This document shows, piece by piece, positions 18,701 to 31,600 of a stretch of 64,000 bases of DNA. Position numbers and translations under genes: made by a program. Position 1 is the stretch's first letter; every line of letters starts with the position of its first letter. Location: the NCBI RefSeq assembly GCF_034140825.1, contig NC_089040.1, positions 925,501 to 989,500 of the forward strand, read 5' to 3'. This stretch comes from Oryza sativa Japonica Group (taxonomy: Eukaryota; Streptophyta; Magnoliopsida; Poales; Poaceae). The notes under the pieces were generated by a model. That model saw nothing but the letters and a program-made list of their open reading frames with translations. It was not told the DNA's origin and made no database searches.

Positions 18701-21700
18701 GCATCCACGATGACGTAAGCCGGCCACCTGATCGAGCAGTATGACGAATGCAGATGTGCAGTGGAAAAATATATTTCTGACGAGCATATGACATTCAGGT
18801 GTGTGTTCATCAGTGGGTATTCCTTTTTTTAATTTCGACAGATTTGAAATTCAGGCACTCAGGTACCTACCTATCTCGTGAGATACAGTTATCGAATTTA
18901 ATTTCCACGGGCCATGATATTGTTTATGCATGCAGTTTGGGTTAGGGATTATTTTGTTGATATTTTTAGTCTCGATTTCACTATTAGTTATCTCCAACTC
19001 TACATGCTCCTTCTGAATTATCATATGGCCTAAATAAAATTCATGACTTATGCATCTCTGATCAAATTTTCAGACGCATTAGGGAAGAATATATACGCTA
19101 GGAGATCTTCTCTGGGGGTTTATGCTATCTATGGGTCATCAGTTCACATATCTGAAACCCATTTCCAGTGAAAATTCTTGCAATGGTATGTCACACTGAT
19201 CATGTATATAAATGCAGAATGTATAGGTGCTCTGCTGCTCCTTGTACTTATCTGAGCTTCAGTTGTTTTACAATTTAGATTACAAGAGAAAAGATTGTCT
19301 AGTAAAAGATTTCTTATTGAAATTTACAAGACAAATCGTTGGCAGCAGAGTAGACCACTGGTGCAGCCTAGCCAGTTTCTGGTTATTCCATCTGGGCTAT
19401 TTGGCTACATGGGCTGGGCCTAAAGCTCATATGTGTTGGTTATGTTGGGCTGGGCCAAAAGATCTATGTTTGTAGCATCTGTAGTTATCAGGCTTCAAGT
19501 AGCAGACAATTCTCCTGTCCTGTGTCCATCCTCTCACTTTCAGCTTCTTTTTTAAAATAAAAAAAATCACAAACAAATCACTGAGCACTTGTGCTAGTCT
19601 TCTAAATTAACCCACTATGATGGCTGTCCTGTCCTTTTTATTGGCAGTAATCAATAGTACATGCATATCCACTCTACAATAGACAAGTTCGTCTCTTTTA
19701 CTAACTATTTTTAATCTCACCATCCAGACAGCTTCATAAAGCTAATCATTTGATGTTCACCACCTGTTCTTGCAAGCCCAACTAAAATTTGCTACAGTAT
19801 TACCTGTAACCAACATGACCTCAAAATGATGGTTCACTATCAATGTTTACAGTTCATGTGGACAAAAAAATCTCACTGAGAGAAAAAAAGGTATTCTTGC
19901 AGCCAAACATGTGTGGTTTCTCAGACCAACCACATGCCTAGTTCATCAGCAAGATTTTTTTCGAAGGCATGCTTTTAAAAAAGATCACTCCAATTATACA
20001 TCCAAAGTAAAATGTACTCCGTAAGAATCTACAACTCTTATCTTCTTTTACATGTAGATGTGATCACTTTGATCCCTTTTTTGGGTCAAAAATGGCTTGA
20101 TGCTCACCTAGTTGCCAATATGGAAAACCAAACGGCACACCTAGCCGGCCAGTTGCTGTTTAACAATGACTGGAATAAAGCTCATCAGCATCATCTTTTG
20201 TCCTCTCTTTTTTTTTTACCTTTTAATTTCTCTCCAGCATGCCCCATCATTTGGAGCCCTGTGAGGCCTCAACATCTTGATGATGTTGCAACATTTGCAT
20301 CAAGTGAGAAAAAAAAAAGAGAAATGACAAACAGGGCAAGTGTTCATATGGAACAAGACTAGACTTGAGACTTTGAAGATAACCTTGTGGCCTTCTTTGG
20401 CTTTGGTGTGCCAAGAAATCAACACTGGCCCAGCGGTTGTACTTCCAGACCCAGCCAGCTGAATGTGACCATCAGATGCAGCTTCTATGTCGTCATGAGT
20501 TGGACAAGTTTTGATTTTTTTCATGGAAAAGATTGAGAGTATTGACCAAATTGTATGTAGATATGTACGCCGGGTCCAAATTCAAGTCTAGCCTGCACCC
20601 GGATTTTTCATCGTATTTGACTACCACTAGATGGAAATGGAGGGTGCCGCTTTTATGTTTTGGGGTCAACCGGTTCTAGAACTGAATTAAATATTATGTG
20701 ACAAGGTTTGGAGATACCATGTACGAAAAGAGTATGGGTAACTAAATGGTTTGTCGTCTTGCAGGAGCTATTTTTTTCGATTACATGGAAGACGCATCAT
20801 GCAAGGGCCTTTTTATGGTTCTTGTGAGTGTGCACTCAGATGGTAAGTAAGATCAGTGAATCCCAAAAACCCTGGCTACCTTCAAATTGATAACATGGAA
20901 AAAGTACAGATCATAATGAACAAAATATATAGGTGAAATCCAGTAAGAAAAACACACACACATATTCCTAAATGACAAGTTGACAACACGACAGGGAGAT
21001 CGCTGTTGTGTCAAAAAGAGAGAGTTGAACGGTGGTGAAAAAAAAAGAGAGAAAGAAAATGATATATTTGCAGTGAGAATCGTGGTCTCTGAGTCTCCAC
21101 ACATGCACACACAAGAGTAGACTTTGCATCGCTCACAGGAAAACCGAAAATGATGTGAGGAGGAGCAGATGAGACGGATTGGAGTTTGGAAGATGCGAAA
21201 GGATCACATAATTTCATACCTAGACGTTTAAAAGACTTTTATGTGCACTTGTCACCTCAACTTTAATTTTCTTTCTTTTTCTCTTTTCTTATCTAGATTG
21301 CAGAGAGATGGCTGGCTGCTGCTTACATAATCTATTTTGGCTGAAATAAATGGATTTGTTGCCATGTCCTTTTTTTTCTTCATGATACCTGCACTTCTAG
21401 ATGGAAGATGTCATGTGTAAGTTCTCTTACTGTTCACACTGAAAGCTACTGCATGAGAAAGTTTTTTTTGTAACCTCCAATCACCTTCAAAATAATAATC
21501 ATGTCGCACATAGGAAAAGTTTATAAACTATTGTCCTACAACAACTATAGTTTGGACAGAAAAAAAGTACGTTTTTTTTTAATTTTTGCAAAACCCATCA
21601 AAGGATTGCTAGGCATTAATTTGAGCTAATACAAGTTAGTAGAACAGTAAAATAAATGAAGATATGTTAATCATTTCTACAGTACCTCTGAATTCTTAGG

Positions 21701-23197
21701 ACATACTCATGTTGCTGTTTACTGCTCCTACACCAACTTTGGCACTAAAAGGAAGAAGGATTAGGGATTAGGAATTCGTGGCCTGGTGTGATGTCAACCA
21801 ATATGTCTAACATTATCCAGCCATTGTTGGCTGTCATGGGTACACAAATCTTATGCATCAAGTGACAACAGATTTCAGTTAGTGCTCAGGATAGGTGTCC
21901 TATGTGACTTCAAATCTAGGCTTTTTGGGCACTTTGCATTCACATGACTTGTTCTTGACTCCACACCTGAAAGTTGAAACCACCACAATCTAATTCAACA
22001 GTTAATCTGATTTTTTTTTACAAAAACAATATAATAGTTTGTATGGACAAATCTGAATATCATCCTGGTCTTCAGAGATTTGCAGGGTCGCCCCAATTTC
22101 AGCGACAGGTAAACGCTGGAGGATTGAGGAATGAGTTCATCTTCCTCCTTCACCTTTTGTGCTGGTTTTTGTTTCTTTTTTCCGCCGTTCAAAAAGAGTT
22201 GGCGCGCTCGCTTTGACTGTTCTGTCCTTTAATTTGCTTTCTTGTTTCTTATTTTCTTTTGTTCGTGTTGGTGATGACTTTGCAGTACTAGTATCAGTTT
22301 AGTTTGGATTGATTAATCAAAAGGACATCATAAAGCAATCTGAGCATGGCTGGCCTTTTGAATCAGAGCAGCTCTAGAACTTTTGCTCTCAAGGTCAGGT
22401 GTGAGCTTACTTGTTAAAACTGTCCTTAACCAATTGTATTATTATTATCACTTACTTTTTTTTTCTTACCCTCTGAAATCTGACCATGATCTGAAACTAT
22501 CTTTTTTAGATAATAATATCATGATCTGAAACTGTTGGCCAGAGCATTGACAAACAGGAGAATTTGGCCTCAGCTGATGCTGCTGCTGATCAACTGAAAC
22601 TTGTTCTTAAACTACAATTCTGAACTGAACCTGATGCAGGAAGGAATCTTGCCGGCTCAAGTTTCGTCATTCTTCCTGAAAGAAACAACAAAGCAAGCAG
22701 GGCTTAATGCAGATAAGAGAACACGCAGGCTTTGGTTGGGTTAGAGGCATCTTGATTAGTTATAATCTGATGTATGAATGACTCCAAAACATCAGTTTGT
22801 TGTCTAGTGCAGAAATTGCGCTGGTCAACTCCTTAATTTCATATCTTTACCTTCCAACCGGCGATCAGAGAACGGCTATTATCAACTTGCATTAGTTAAC
22901 ACTGACTAGTAATAACCTATGGTGATTAAGCTTGTAAACAAGAATGCAATGGAGTAAAGTAATGAGGATGGCAGGTGAAGAAGAGAAGAGGCCAGAGGGA
23001 TGGATTAAGCAAGAAAAGACGAGGTGATTGAATGATTAAAACAAGAAGAAGACAGGCAATTGCCGGCATGTAGTTCAGTGTTGTTGCCTGCAACGGTAGC
23101 TTTTCCCGCCTTTTAAGCGACGTTTACTGCTACTACAGCTCACTCTACAGTATTAGTATCTATACGTGAGTGACCTGTGGTAAATTCAGCGTAACGG

Positions 23198-23249
23198 CTA
23201 TAACAAGCAATAGCAGATAAAACGGTAAAAGGACAATTGCTTGTTATAG
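23198..23249. other. Perfect 14-bp inverted repeat with 24-nt spacer
   Basis: CTATAACAAGCAAT at 23198-23211 is the exact reverse complement of ATTGCTTGTTATAG at 23236-23249. It could be a small foldback element, a structured RNA or a binding palindrome. Nothing else nearby decides. Confidence 0.5.
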
Positions 23250-26200
23250 AAAGCCGGATACGAAGTGTCTGATCGGTTGAGCACTTAAGCAGTTAAGCTA
23301 GGCTGGTATGTCATAGAAAAACAAACAAAGATATTAAAAATAATTTATAGATAAAGCTTTTATATTTATATTCGTGGTTTAAAAGTCAATGCTAAAAAAA
23401 TAAACTACGGTGAAATACAATAAATCAAAATTAAGTTTAAAAATTCTTTGGTCACTTTGATTTTAGAAGGCAATGCCATTAAATTCAAATACATTTTAGA
23501 AATTGACATCATCAAAAGATCTTTATTTCTGAAGGCGTTGTTCCAAAGTATAGCATATAATCCCGATATTCTCTTCATGATTGTAATAGAGCAAAATATC
23601 GCTAGACAACATGACATGTTCATGTTACCTACTACGGTTTTTCATCTTTCTTTCACTTTTATTTTTACTGCATGTGTGCATCCTTGATGAGTTGATGTAA
23701 AGGTGTAGGATGTTTTTATTGACTAATGAAACAATCCATTATCTATAAGAAAATGATTTATGTACATCTCAATTTAAGTCATGGTTATAAATACTTAATC
23801 CCACCATATTAATATAAGTGCAACCTTGTATATTACTGCTCTGTTAAAAAAAAAAACCTAATCCTATAGTCCGTTGTATATTAATATTGGAATGTGGGGG
23901 AGTAGTACGTTTTTAGGCATCGACGTGAAGTACGGATTATGTACTTCGGAGTGTTAGACGGGCGGTTTGATGGAGTGATGTAGAAACAGGAGAAAAACGT
24001 TTGGGACGGGATAGCAAAGCGTAGGGCAAGTGCCAGCGTGGAGGTCAAAGTCAAAGAGACTTTGCTTGAATAGCCGTGCTGGCAACGGTATGAAAGAAGA
24101 GCTCCCCTTGTCTGTTTCTTCTCAACTTGCAAGAAAATTCTTACAGTAAAGACTGCACAAGTGAAGAGGATGGCACAAGTGAAGTGCAGGAGATGACACT
24201 GGGGCCCTGCACCTGCACTGCACATGTGCAATCATCATACTACATGCTCTCCTTCTCCCTCTTTCTCTTTCTGAATTTCTTCTAATTTCTCTGTTTCATA
24301 GTAACAATTCTCAAAATTTAACTTATCATTGTTTTAGTTCGACTACTCTTGTTTTATAAATAAATCTACAAGTAATATTAGTAAAGTATGTTACACGGTA
24401 AATTTAAATATATTAGTCCCATCCAACTTGATCGAACGGTTTAAAAGATATCAGTGGTCAATTAAACCATTTGTTTGTTAGTTAGTTAGTTAATATTGCC
24501 AAGCACTATTATGAAATGGAGTCAGTAGAAAAAAACACTACTCCATTGGAAAATAACTCATGGCCATTTTATTCTTTTTTTCAAAGAAAATAATAAAGAA
24601 CTTAGGGTGATATTTTAAAAACAAGAATACTCCATTCTTGAGGTGATGAGAGGAAAACAAGCAATGGTGTGCAACCCACAGAAATCATGGGTTACCTACT
24701 ACTGGCCACTGGCAGGGCCAGGGCAGGCACATTAGGAAACAGGGGCTCATCATCATGCCCAACCCATGCTGCTTGCCTCCCTGTCTCCCTGCCTCTAAAT
24801 ATGTCATGCCAACACCACATAAATATCTACTCCTTGAGTAGGTTAACCAACCTTACCATCATAAACTAGTATAATTATTCTCAACTCAACAAGTGGTCCA
24901 TCAACACATGGCTAACCATGTTTCTTCTGTAAAGCTAATGCTTGACTACTTTGTTTTAAGTTGAAGTGACAATTAATATGAGTTTTAGTCCAAGGCTTTG
25001 TTTGGAACTTAGAAATTTTCAAGCATGATTTCAGCTTCGAATAATACAAATTCTTTGTATATATCTTTACTTTACTTGTAGTTAGTACATATGTAGCCGG
25101 GTGTATATATGTAAAAAGATTAAATTCAAATTCTATTTTCAAAAAAAAAACAAATCCTGATAATAGGGGGGAAGATCAACTTGCCTCCCTGGCTTATAGT
25201 TTAGTCTTTGCCATCAATAATTGTTTTATTGGGTAGGAAAAAGTCACAGTTATGGACCCCCAAAATCACAATTAATCTTCTCTAATACGCCCCCATAAAC
25301 TTTGCTCTTCACGCATCCAAAGTCTACCACTAAATAAAATTATAAAAATGCATGGATGATTTCATGGCCACTCAAGCATCTAGAGCTTGCACAATAGTCC
25401 ACTTTATTGATGGCTTTTGGACTATGGAATTGGCACAAATTGTCAAATAGAGTATTTTCATAAGCAACTTTTGGACTATATATGAACTCCCATAAATCAT
25501 AGTGTACTTTTTTTTCTAAATTCTCCAAATGATCTGTCCAAATAGTAATTAATTAACCGAGTTGACCATCACACCCTTCATGCGCAATGAGAATAATGAA
25601 GTCATTAGTAGTAGTACTGGTAGTATATTAATGCAGCCGACGAGACTAATTACTCATGACCCGATGTGTACGTCGAGACGGCTTGATATGGACGGCTCCG
25701 TAAACCTCATTGTACGTATGCTTCTTGACCTAATCACCATTATTTAAATTTTTCTCTTTTTTTGTTGTTGTTTTTATTGTTAATTCTGCCGTAGATGGAC
25801 TGCAACTTGAGCTAAATTGCAGTCCCATTTGGTTGTTGATTTGGATAAGTCGTCTCCTGGTTTGTGATGTGTTTCTGCTGTTGATGTCTTGATGAGGTGA
25901 GAGATTCTTTGAGCAGGTACATTTTCTTTAATTGCAAGAGGTAGAAGAACACAACACAAAAACAAACTCTTTTATGATTTTAGAGAAAAAATAATACAAA
26001 CTATTTAATGTACAAAGCTGATTTCATCCCAACAAACTCTGAAAGAGAAATTAAGGCTTCATTTTGCCATGAGGTTGTTCTCTTAAACCCTTCATTAACC
26101 TGTCATGCAAAGGGGATGTGTCAGGTGATCATCATTCGTAATGCACATAGAAAAAATTATCCAGAGCTTTTAAGTAAGAACTAGTAACTGCTTGTGTTCA

Positions 26201-26681
26201 ACTATTTGTGCTGATGTTTACACTAAACAAATGGTTGGAAGTACAATGTTTTGTGCAATGATCAGCTGATAAAGTCAGAAGGATTACATCACATTTGTCT
26301 GGAAATAAGCCCGGATGCATCCTTCGACAAAGGTATGGAGGGTATCCTCAAGGGTTCGACAGTTTACAACGGCTACTGCAAACCTTATCATTTGGCAGAA
26401 AAGTCATTAGGATGGCATCACAAATGATGCCAAAATCCATGTGTCTCTAACAGTTGATAATATCTATATTTTCATCCGAACAACAAAATAGCTAAAATTT
26501 ATGGATAATCCGACTCCTGTGATAGCTATTTGAGGATATGAAGTAATGAATTAGCTAGTTGCAAAGTTGGAAAGTTGCTTTAGAAAAATATTCTAAAAAA
26601 ATTATATAGAAAATTTTACACAAAACATGACGTTTAAGAGCTTGGGAAACGTGCAAATAAAAATTCAGAATAGAGATTTAC

Positions 26682-26755
26682 TGAAAAAGAAAAAAATACA
26701 TAGGATGATATAATTACTGAAAAAGAAAAAATACATAGGATGATATAACATGACC
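26682..26755 (+). repeat. Two-copy tandem duplication, about 37 bp
   Basis: ACTGAAAAAGAAAAAA-TACATAGGATGATATAA occurs twice in a row, differing by one A in the poly-A stretch. Confidence 0.8.
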
Positions 26756-26923
26756 TATCCAGCATACCTAGCATAAGTTTTTTTTTTTATGTTTTATTTG
26801 ATATAGAGAAATTATATAGGGATTTTATGTTTTCTTGTAAATTCTTGCTCTTGCGTTCTAAAAGAGCCCTTATCCAGGTTTCAAGAACACGAAATCAGTT
26901 TAAGCCTCAGTGCTCTTTCAGTT

Positions 26924-26946
26924 TAACCCTAAACCCTAACCCTAAA
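26924..26946 (+). repeat. Interstitial telomere-like motif
   Basis: Three consecutive units close to CCCTAAA, the plant telomere repeat, occur here. Such telo-box sequences are found in promoters and as traces of double-strand-break repair. Too short to tell which. Confidence 0.6.
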
Positions 26947-27528
26947 GAACCTGCTGGGCAAAGTTGAAAATTCAAAGGTAACTTCAAATAGAGTACAGGG
27001 AAAAAAAATAATAGAATTTGACCCGGAATAACAATGTTGCCTGGTACACCGGTCAGTTTCCAGCTCCCGGACTTATTTTTAATAATTCTTGTTTTGACAG
27101 GAAATAGTGACAATAGTATCTTGCATTTCACCCTCCAGAAATCAGGTGACAAGATTGCGCAAATTTGTTTGCACAATGCAATAGAAATATTATATAAGGG
27201 TTTTATTTCACTTTGACAATCACATTTTCAACAGAAAAGCAACCACGAAGCATGACTGCCAGAGAGAATTTCGGTGGCGATGAACAAAGAACCATATCAT
27301 CAGTTACAATTGTCTTCCAAGCAAAGAATAACACATTAACAACTAGCACACTTCCTCTACCACTATGTCATCATCATCATGCATCCAAGGGGGGCAAAGC
27401 ACCGAATTAACAGTGTCACTGAAACATGAACAAGAAAGAAACAAGAAAGAAGAACAAATCCCTCTCACAAACACAACCTCCACAGCAATTTTCCAATCTT
27501 TCCTTCCCACAAGCCCATTTAATCATCA

Positions 27529-30500
27529 TCATACCCTCCCCCTTCCCTCGCCGGAATCGGCAACCGCACTCATGCCTTCCCCTTTCTCCATGCCCAGCCT
27601 CTTCTCGTCTTCCATTCCCTTCAGATGCCCAGCAGCCTTCAGCGCCCCGATGTTGCTCACATTACCAAAGATCAGAACAATGATGCCGAGGAAGCTGCCT
27701 AGGAACGCAGCAGCAAACGATCCTCCAGCACGCCCAGGCCCAGCGGATGCAGCAGCGAAGCCAATCATAGCACCAATGCAGCGTACAAATGCATACCACA
27801 CCGCAAAAGCACCCTCCTTCCCTGGTGGCGAGGCATCGAGCAGCAGAATGCGACCAAATGAGTACAGCACACCATTGGCTGTGCTCTGGACAAGAGCGAT
27901 CACAATGATGTGAGCGGCTCTCCACCTGTGGCTCTTGAAGTAGAAACCAGCACCAGACACAAATAGGCAGATGATGAACCCAAGCAGCTGCATGCGAACA
28001 GCATCAGCACGGATGATGATCTGGATTGGGTGCAGCAGCGGAAGTGAGATCAACGGGAACAGGAAGTAGAGTATCCAGAGCACGAGCACAAGGACTGGCT
28101 TGATGCAAACACCACCAATAGCATACAATGTGCCACTGGTGAAGATGCACATTGTGGCGAAAGATGAAAGGAACACTGCAACCAAGCTTCCGATGGCCTG
28201 TGGGTATCGCACAAGGGTCATGCTGTAGCTGAGCTTGGTGAAGAAGTTAGGCTCAAATGCTGTGGTGGGCGATGAGCTGCTGGGTCGGTTTGTGAAGAGA
28301 CCATGGCAGATACCAATGAACCAGATAAGGCCACTGAAGATGGAGACGACCCAAAGGCCTGTGAGCTGGTCAGTGCGCCGAAGCATGTGGTACATGAAAG
28401 CAGCCATGAGCGCAGCCCCAATGCCACCAATGGCAGTGCAATACAGGGTGAGCTGACTGGCAGCAGCACGACGGCGAAGGACAAGGTGCTTGCCAGAGTC
28501 ATGTGCTGCAAGGCCACGGATCATGAGTCCAAGATTGCGTGTATGCACAGCCTCAGCAACAATGATGGATGCACCAATGAACAGGATGTAGAAGAGGAAC
28601 ACCCAGACTGTCTTGAAGAAGCCAGTGAGGAGGCAGAAGAATGAGCCAAACGATGTCGCGGCAATGAGGATGAGCGACTGATACTGGCCACGGTCAAGGT
28701 GGTGTGCAGCCTGGGTGAGGATCGGAGCCGCAATGAGGATTCCAATCGCCCATGATAGGCCACTCCAGCCCAACGGGGACAGCCGGGATCCATCAATGGC
28801 AATCGAATGCTTGGTCAGCCTCTGGTACCTGCCAACATTTCACAAACTTGGTGTGACCATGATGGTTTGGTTGCATCACATGAACATGTACAGGTAAACA
28901 TTGCATGCTATGAAATTTATGCAGTAAAAGCTTCCAGGGTGTACAAACAATGCGTGAACATAAACTGCAAGAAGCACATGCATTGCCTGCTGAAAGTCAC
29001 CGTGCTAGAATTCCAGGGGTTCATACCAGATTAACCCGTTAAAAGATGGTAACTTTTGTGTGTTGAGGTGTCAACGTTGACACATTTAAGTAGCATCAAC
29101 AATCTCCCTTGCAATCAAGGGCAGTTAGTTGGCCTGATGCAATTTAAGCATGCCATACTGTGGTGCACCTACCAGTTGGCTGGTCATGCGGCTAGCCCTC
29201 AACAGCATTTGGGGTTAAAGGCAAAATTGCAACGGTTTAGGGGCCTCTTTTCCTGTTCAAAAGAGAAAAAAATAAAAGGGAGGGAGGAGGGCAGGCCAAA
29301 GAGAATAGGCAAAAGCATGGCCCTGCTTTTGCGCACTCTTTTTCTTGGTTCTATCAAAAGTGAGACAAAAGCAATGTAACCCTCAGCTACACAAACTAGA
29401 TCTATCAGCCAAGGAAATGAGCTACTACCATCTCCAGGGGTATATGGCACTGCATGGATCACAAAAGAAATTTTGCAGTACTACTAGTAGTTGAAATGAA
29501 ATATGGCTAGTTATCTGAAGCATGGAAGCAAGTTTCACAGGCCATATTTAATGAGACACACAGGCCTCGGCTTGGGGTACCTCATAAATTTCATACTTAT
29601 GGCTTCCACTGTCCATTCAGTACTACATTTTCGATCTCACCACCTAATGTTTCTCAACGTTCGGAAGATTTTTAAAACAAATTTACAAAGGCACCCCTAG
29701 GGATTTCTTGTTTGACCTTATCCTCCTCCCAAGAAATCTTGTCTCTCACAGTCACAAGAGCACAGCTAGTAGTAGTACAACAAAAAGAAACTGACAAAAA
29801 AAGATGCAGTTCATTACGTGTCTAGGTAGAGAAAATCTCAGGAAAAACGAAAATATATTAATAAAAGAGAAATGTGGGATGTGGGAAATAGCCTCACTGA
29901 ACAATATCTAGGACCAAACAGTAGCATCTTTTGGAGCTTTGCACAAGAATCTCTTATCTGCTAATAATGGAGAGCAAAGAAACATGGAATCTCAGGAATC
30001 ACGGGCTATTTCTTTTTAGGATTTTGCATATACGCCACATATAAAGTGCAGCCCGGAAAAATCCAATCTTTGAAGTACTATACACCAGTTTATTTTCACA
30101 TTTGGGGTACCTTGAAGATGTGTGGGTAAAAGAGGTTAAAAAAAGGTGGAGTAGAGAACTACGAGTACAGATCACAAGATGAAGGACGATGTAAAGTTAA
30201 AACGAGCTCAAAACTTTCAAACCAAGAACAAGAGCAGAGAAGAGACTAGCAAGAAAACTACAGAGAAAAAAGAGTAAGTTTTTTTTTCCTAAGTGCACTA
30301 TGCCTGTTCGTTTGATGTACAAAACAAGAAGCATATTTTAGGAAGACATCAGGTGGAAACTTCAAAAAGCGGAGACATAAGCTTGTAGAGGTCTTAAACA
30401 AGAGGAGCTAGAGAGGGGAAACACTAGGAAAGAAGAAAAACCTCACTGCAAGAGTCATCACTAGTCAAGTTGCTCAAAGTTCTAGTAAAAAGGAAAGAAT

Positions 30501-31270
30501 AAATACTAATAGTACTACTTCCAGTGCAAACACAAGGGGGAAAAATGATAGTAACTTGGTAAATCTAGCTTAGCTCACACAGATGCAAGTATTTTTCTCA
30601 ACCATTTTGAAGAGAGGAAAAAAAAAAGGAGTGAGAAAAATACACCCAGAAGAAAACAAAACAAATCACCAAGGAAACAAACTGAAAACCCCTTCAAAAC
30701 TCAAACCAAAAAACCCCACCAAACCCCCTCAAAAAAACAAAGAGAAAACAGCCAAGAAGAAGTGAAAAGATTTGAACAAACAGTGGAGGGAAGGGAGCTG
30801 AGTCTCTCTTACATGGACATCTCATGGATGGAGCAGGTGGCGCCCTTGACGATGTACTTGGTGTCCGGGGTGAAGTCGGAGGCGGGGAAGGCGACCTGGG
30901 TGATGATGGCCGGGAACAGCACGGGGAGCAGCAGGTGGGTGATGAAGTAGGAGCAGAAGCCGTAGAGGTACCACCCGACGAGCTCCACCATGGCCGGCGG
31001 CTCCTCCGGCATCACGTACGCCGGCGCCGCCGGCTCCCTCCGGTACGCCTCCCTCACCACCTGAATCTCCCTCGTCGTCTCCTCCCCGGGCTGGGCGCCG
31101 GCGCCACCGTTGCCGCCGCCGTTACCGCCGCCGTTCTTGCCTCCTCCCCCGTTGCCGCCGTTCTTGGGGACGGCGGCCTTCTCCTTGGCCGCCGCCGCCT
31201 TCTCCTTGTCCTCCTTCTCCAGCGCCTCCCGCATGCTGCTCCGAGGCTGCGGCAATGGCTGCTCCGACAT
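27529..31270 (-). CDS. Multi-pass membrane protein, two exons (possibly MFS/Atg22-like)
   Basis: Minus-strand coding exons are 30813-31270 and 27529-28828. The donor is CCAT|GTAAGAG and the acceptor GGCAG|GTACC, giving ATG-TAC across the junction. Joined they encode 585 residues in one frame. The first about 75 residues are charged and glycine/asparagine-rich (low complexity, cytosolic-looking). Next comes ELVGWYLYGFCSYF and about ten more hydrophobic segments through the second exon, then a short charged tail (KGMEDEKRLGMEKGEG). The GWYLYGF motif before the first membrane segment recalls the Atg22/UMF1 branch of the major facilitator superfamily; that is inference. Transport activity and substrate are unknown to me. 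The 2-kb intron is at 28829-30812. I recognise it as a conserved plant protein but not by name. Confidence 0.85.
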
Positions 31271-31523
31271 TGCGCCTCCTCCTCACCTCCTCCTCCTTTA
31301 AGCACCAGCTACCACAAGGACAAGAGAGAGAGAAAGAAGAAGCTCTCACAAGCTCTATGTGTGCGTGAGCCTTGTGAGAGCTATGAAGTGAGGTGGTTCT
31401 TTTGAGGAGAGTTCTTGGGTTTGGTTTTGGTTTTCGTTTCTTGGGCAAAACCAAGAAGGGAAGAGAGAAGCTTGTGTTGTGTGTGTTTGTACTAGTACTA
31501 CACACACTACTGCTATGTGTCAA

Positions 31524-31559
<36 letters not shown>

Positions 31560-31600
31560 GGGAAAAAAAGGTGGTGATGGCGGATTTGAAAGGTTGGAAT
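31271..31600 (-). promoter_or_regulatory. 5' UTR/promoter with (GT)n microsatellite
   Basis: Directly upstream of the membrane protein gene lie short CT/GA-rich tracts (near 31325-31345) and a (TG)14 microsatellite at 31532-31559. The repeat is within likely promoter distance, so length variation could matter. Confidence 0.5.

Larger units (their letters stand above)
18800..26900. other. Gene-poor intergenic region
   Basis: I find no reading frame, tRNA or recognisable domain here. It is AT-rich, with MITE-like traces (for example 23310-23450 and 26580-26860), a 14-bp perfect hairpin at 23198-23249 and a short tandem duplication at 26682-26755. A few GGGCTGGGCC elements occur at 19405-19455. 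Confidence 0.6.

Noticed and set aside
20268-20292. miR172-like stretch (ATCTTGATGATGTTGCA)
   Set aside because: It differs from miR172 at several positions including the 5' end, and no matching arm that would fold into a precursor is seen nearby.
30824-31405. 193-codon plus-strand frame opposite the membrane protein first exon
   Set aside because: It is antisense to a well-supported exon with a matching splice site and shows only low-complexity sequence.
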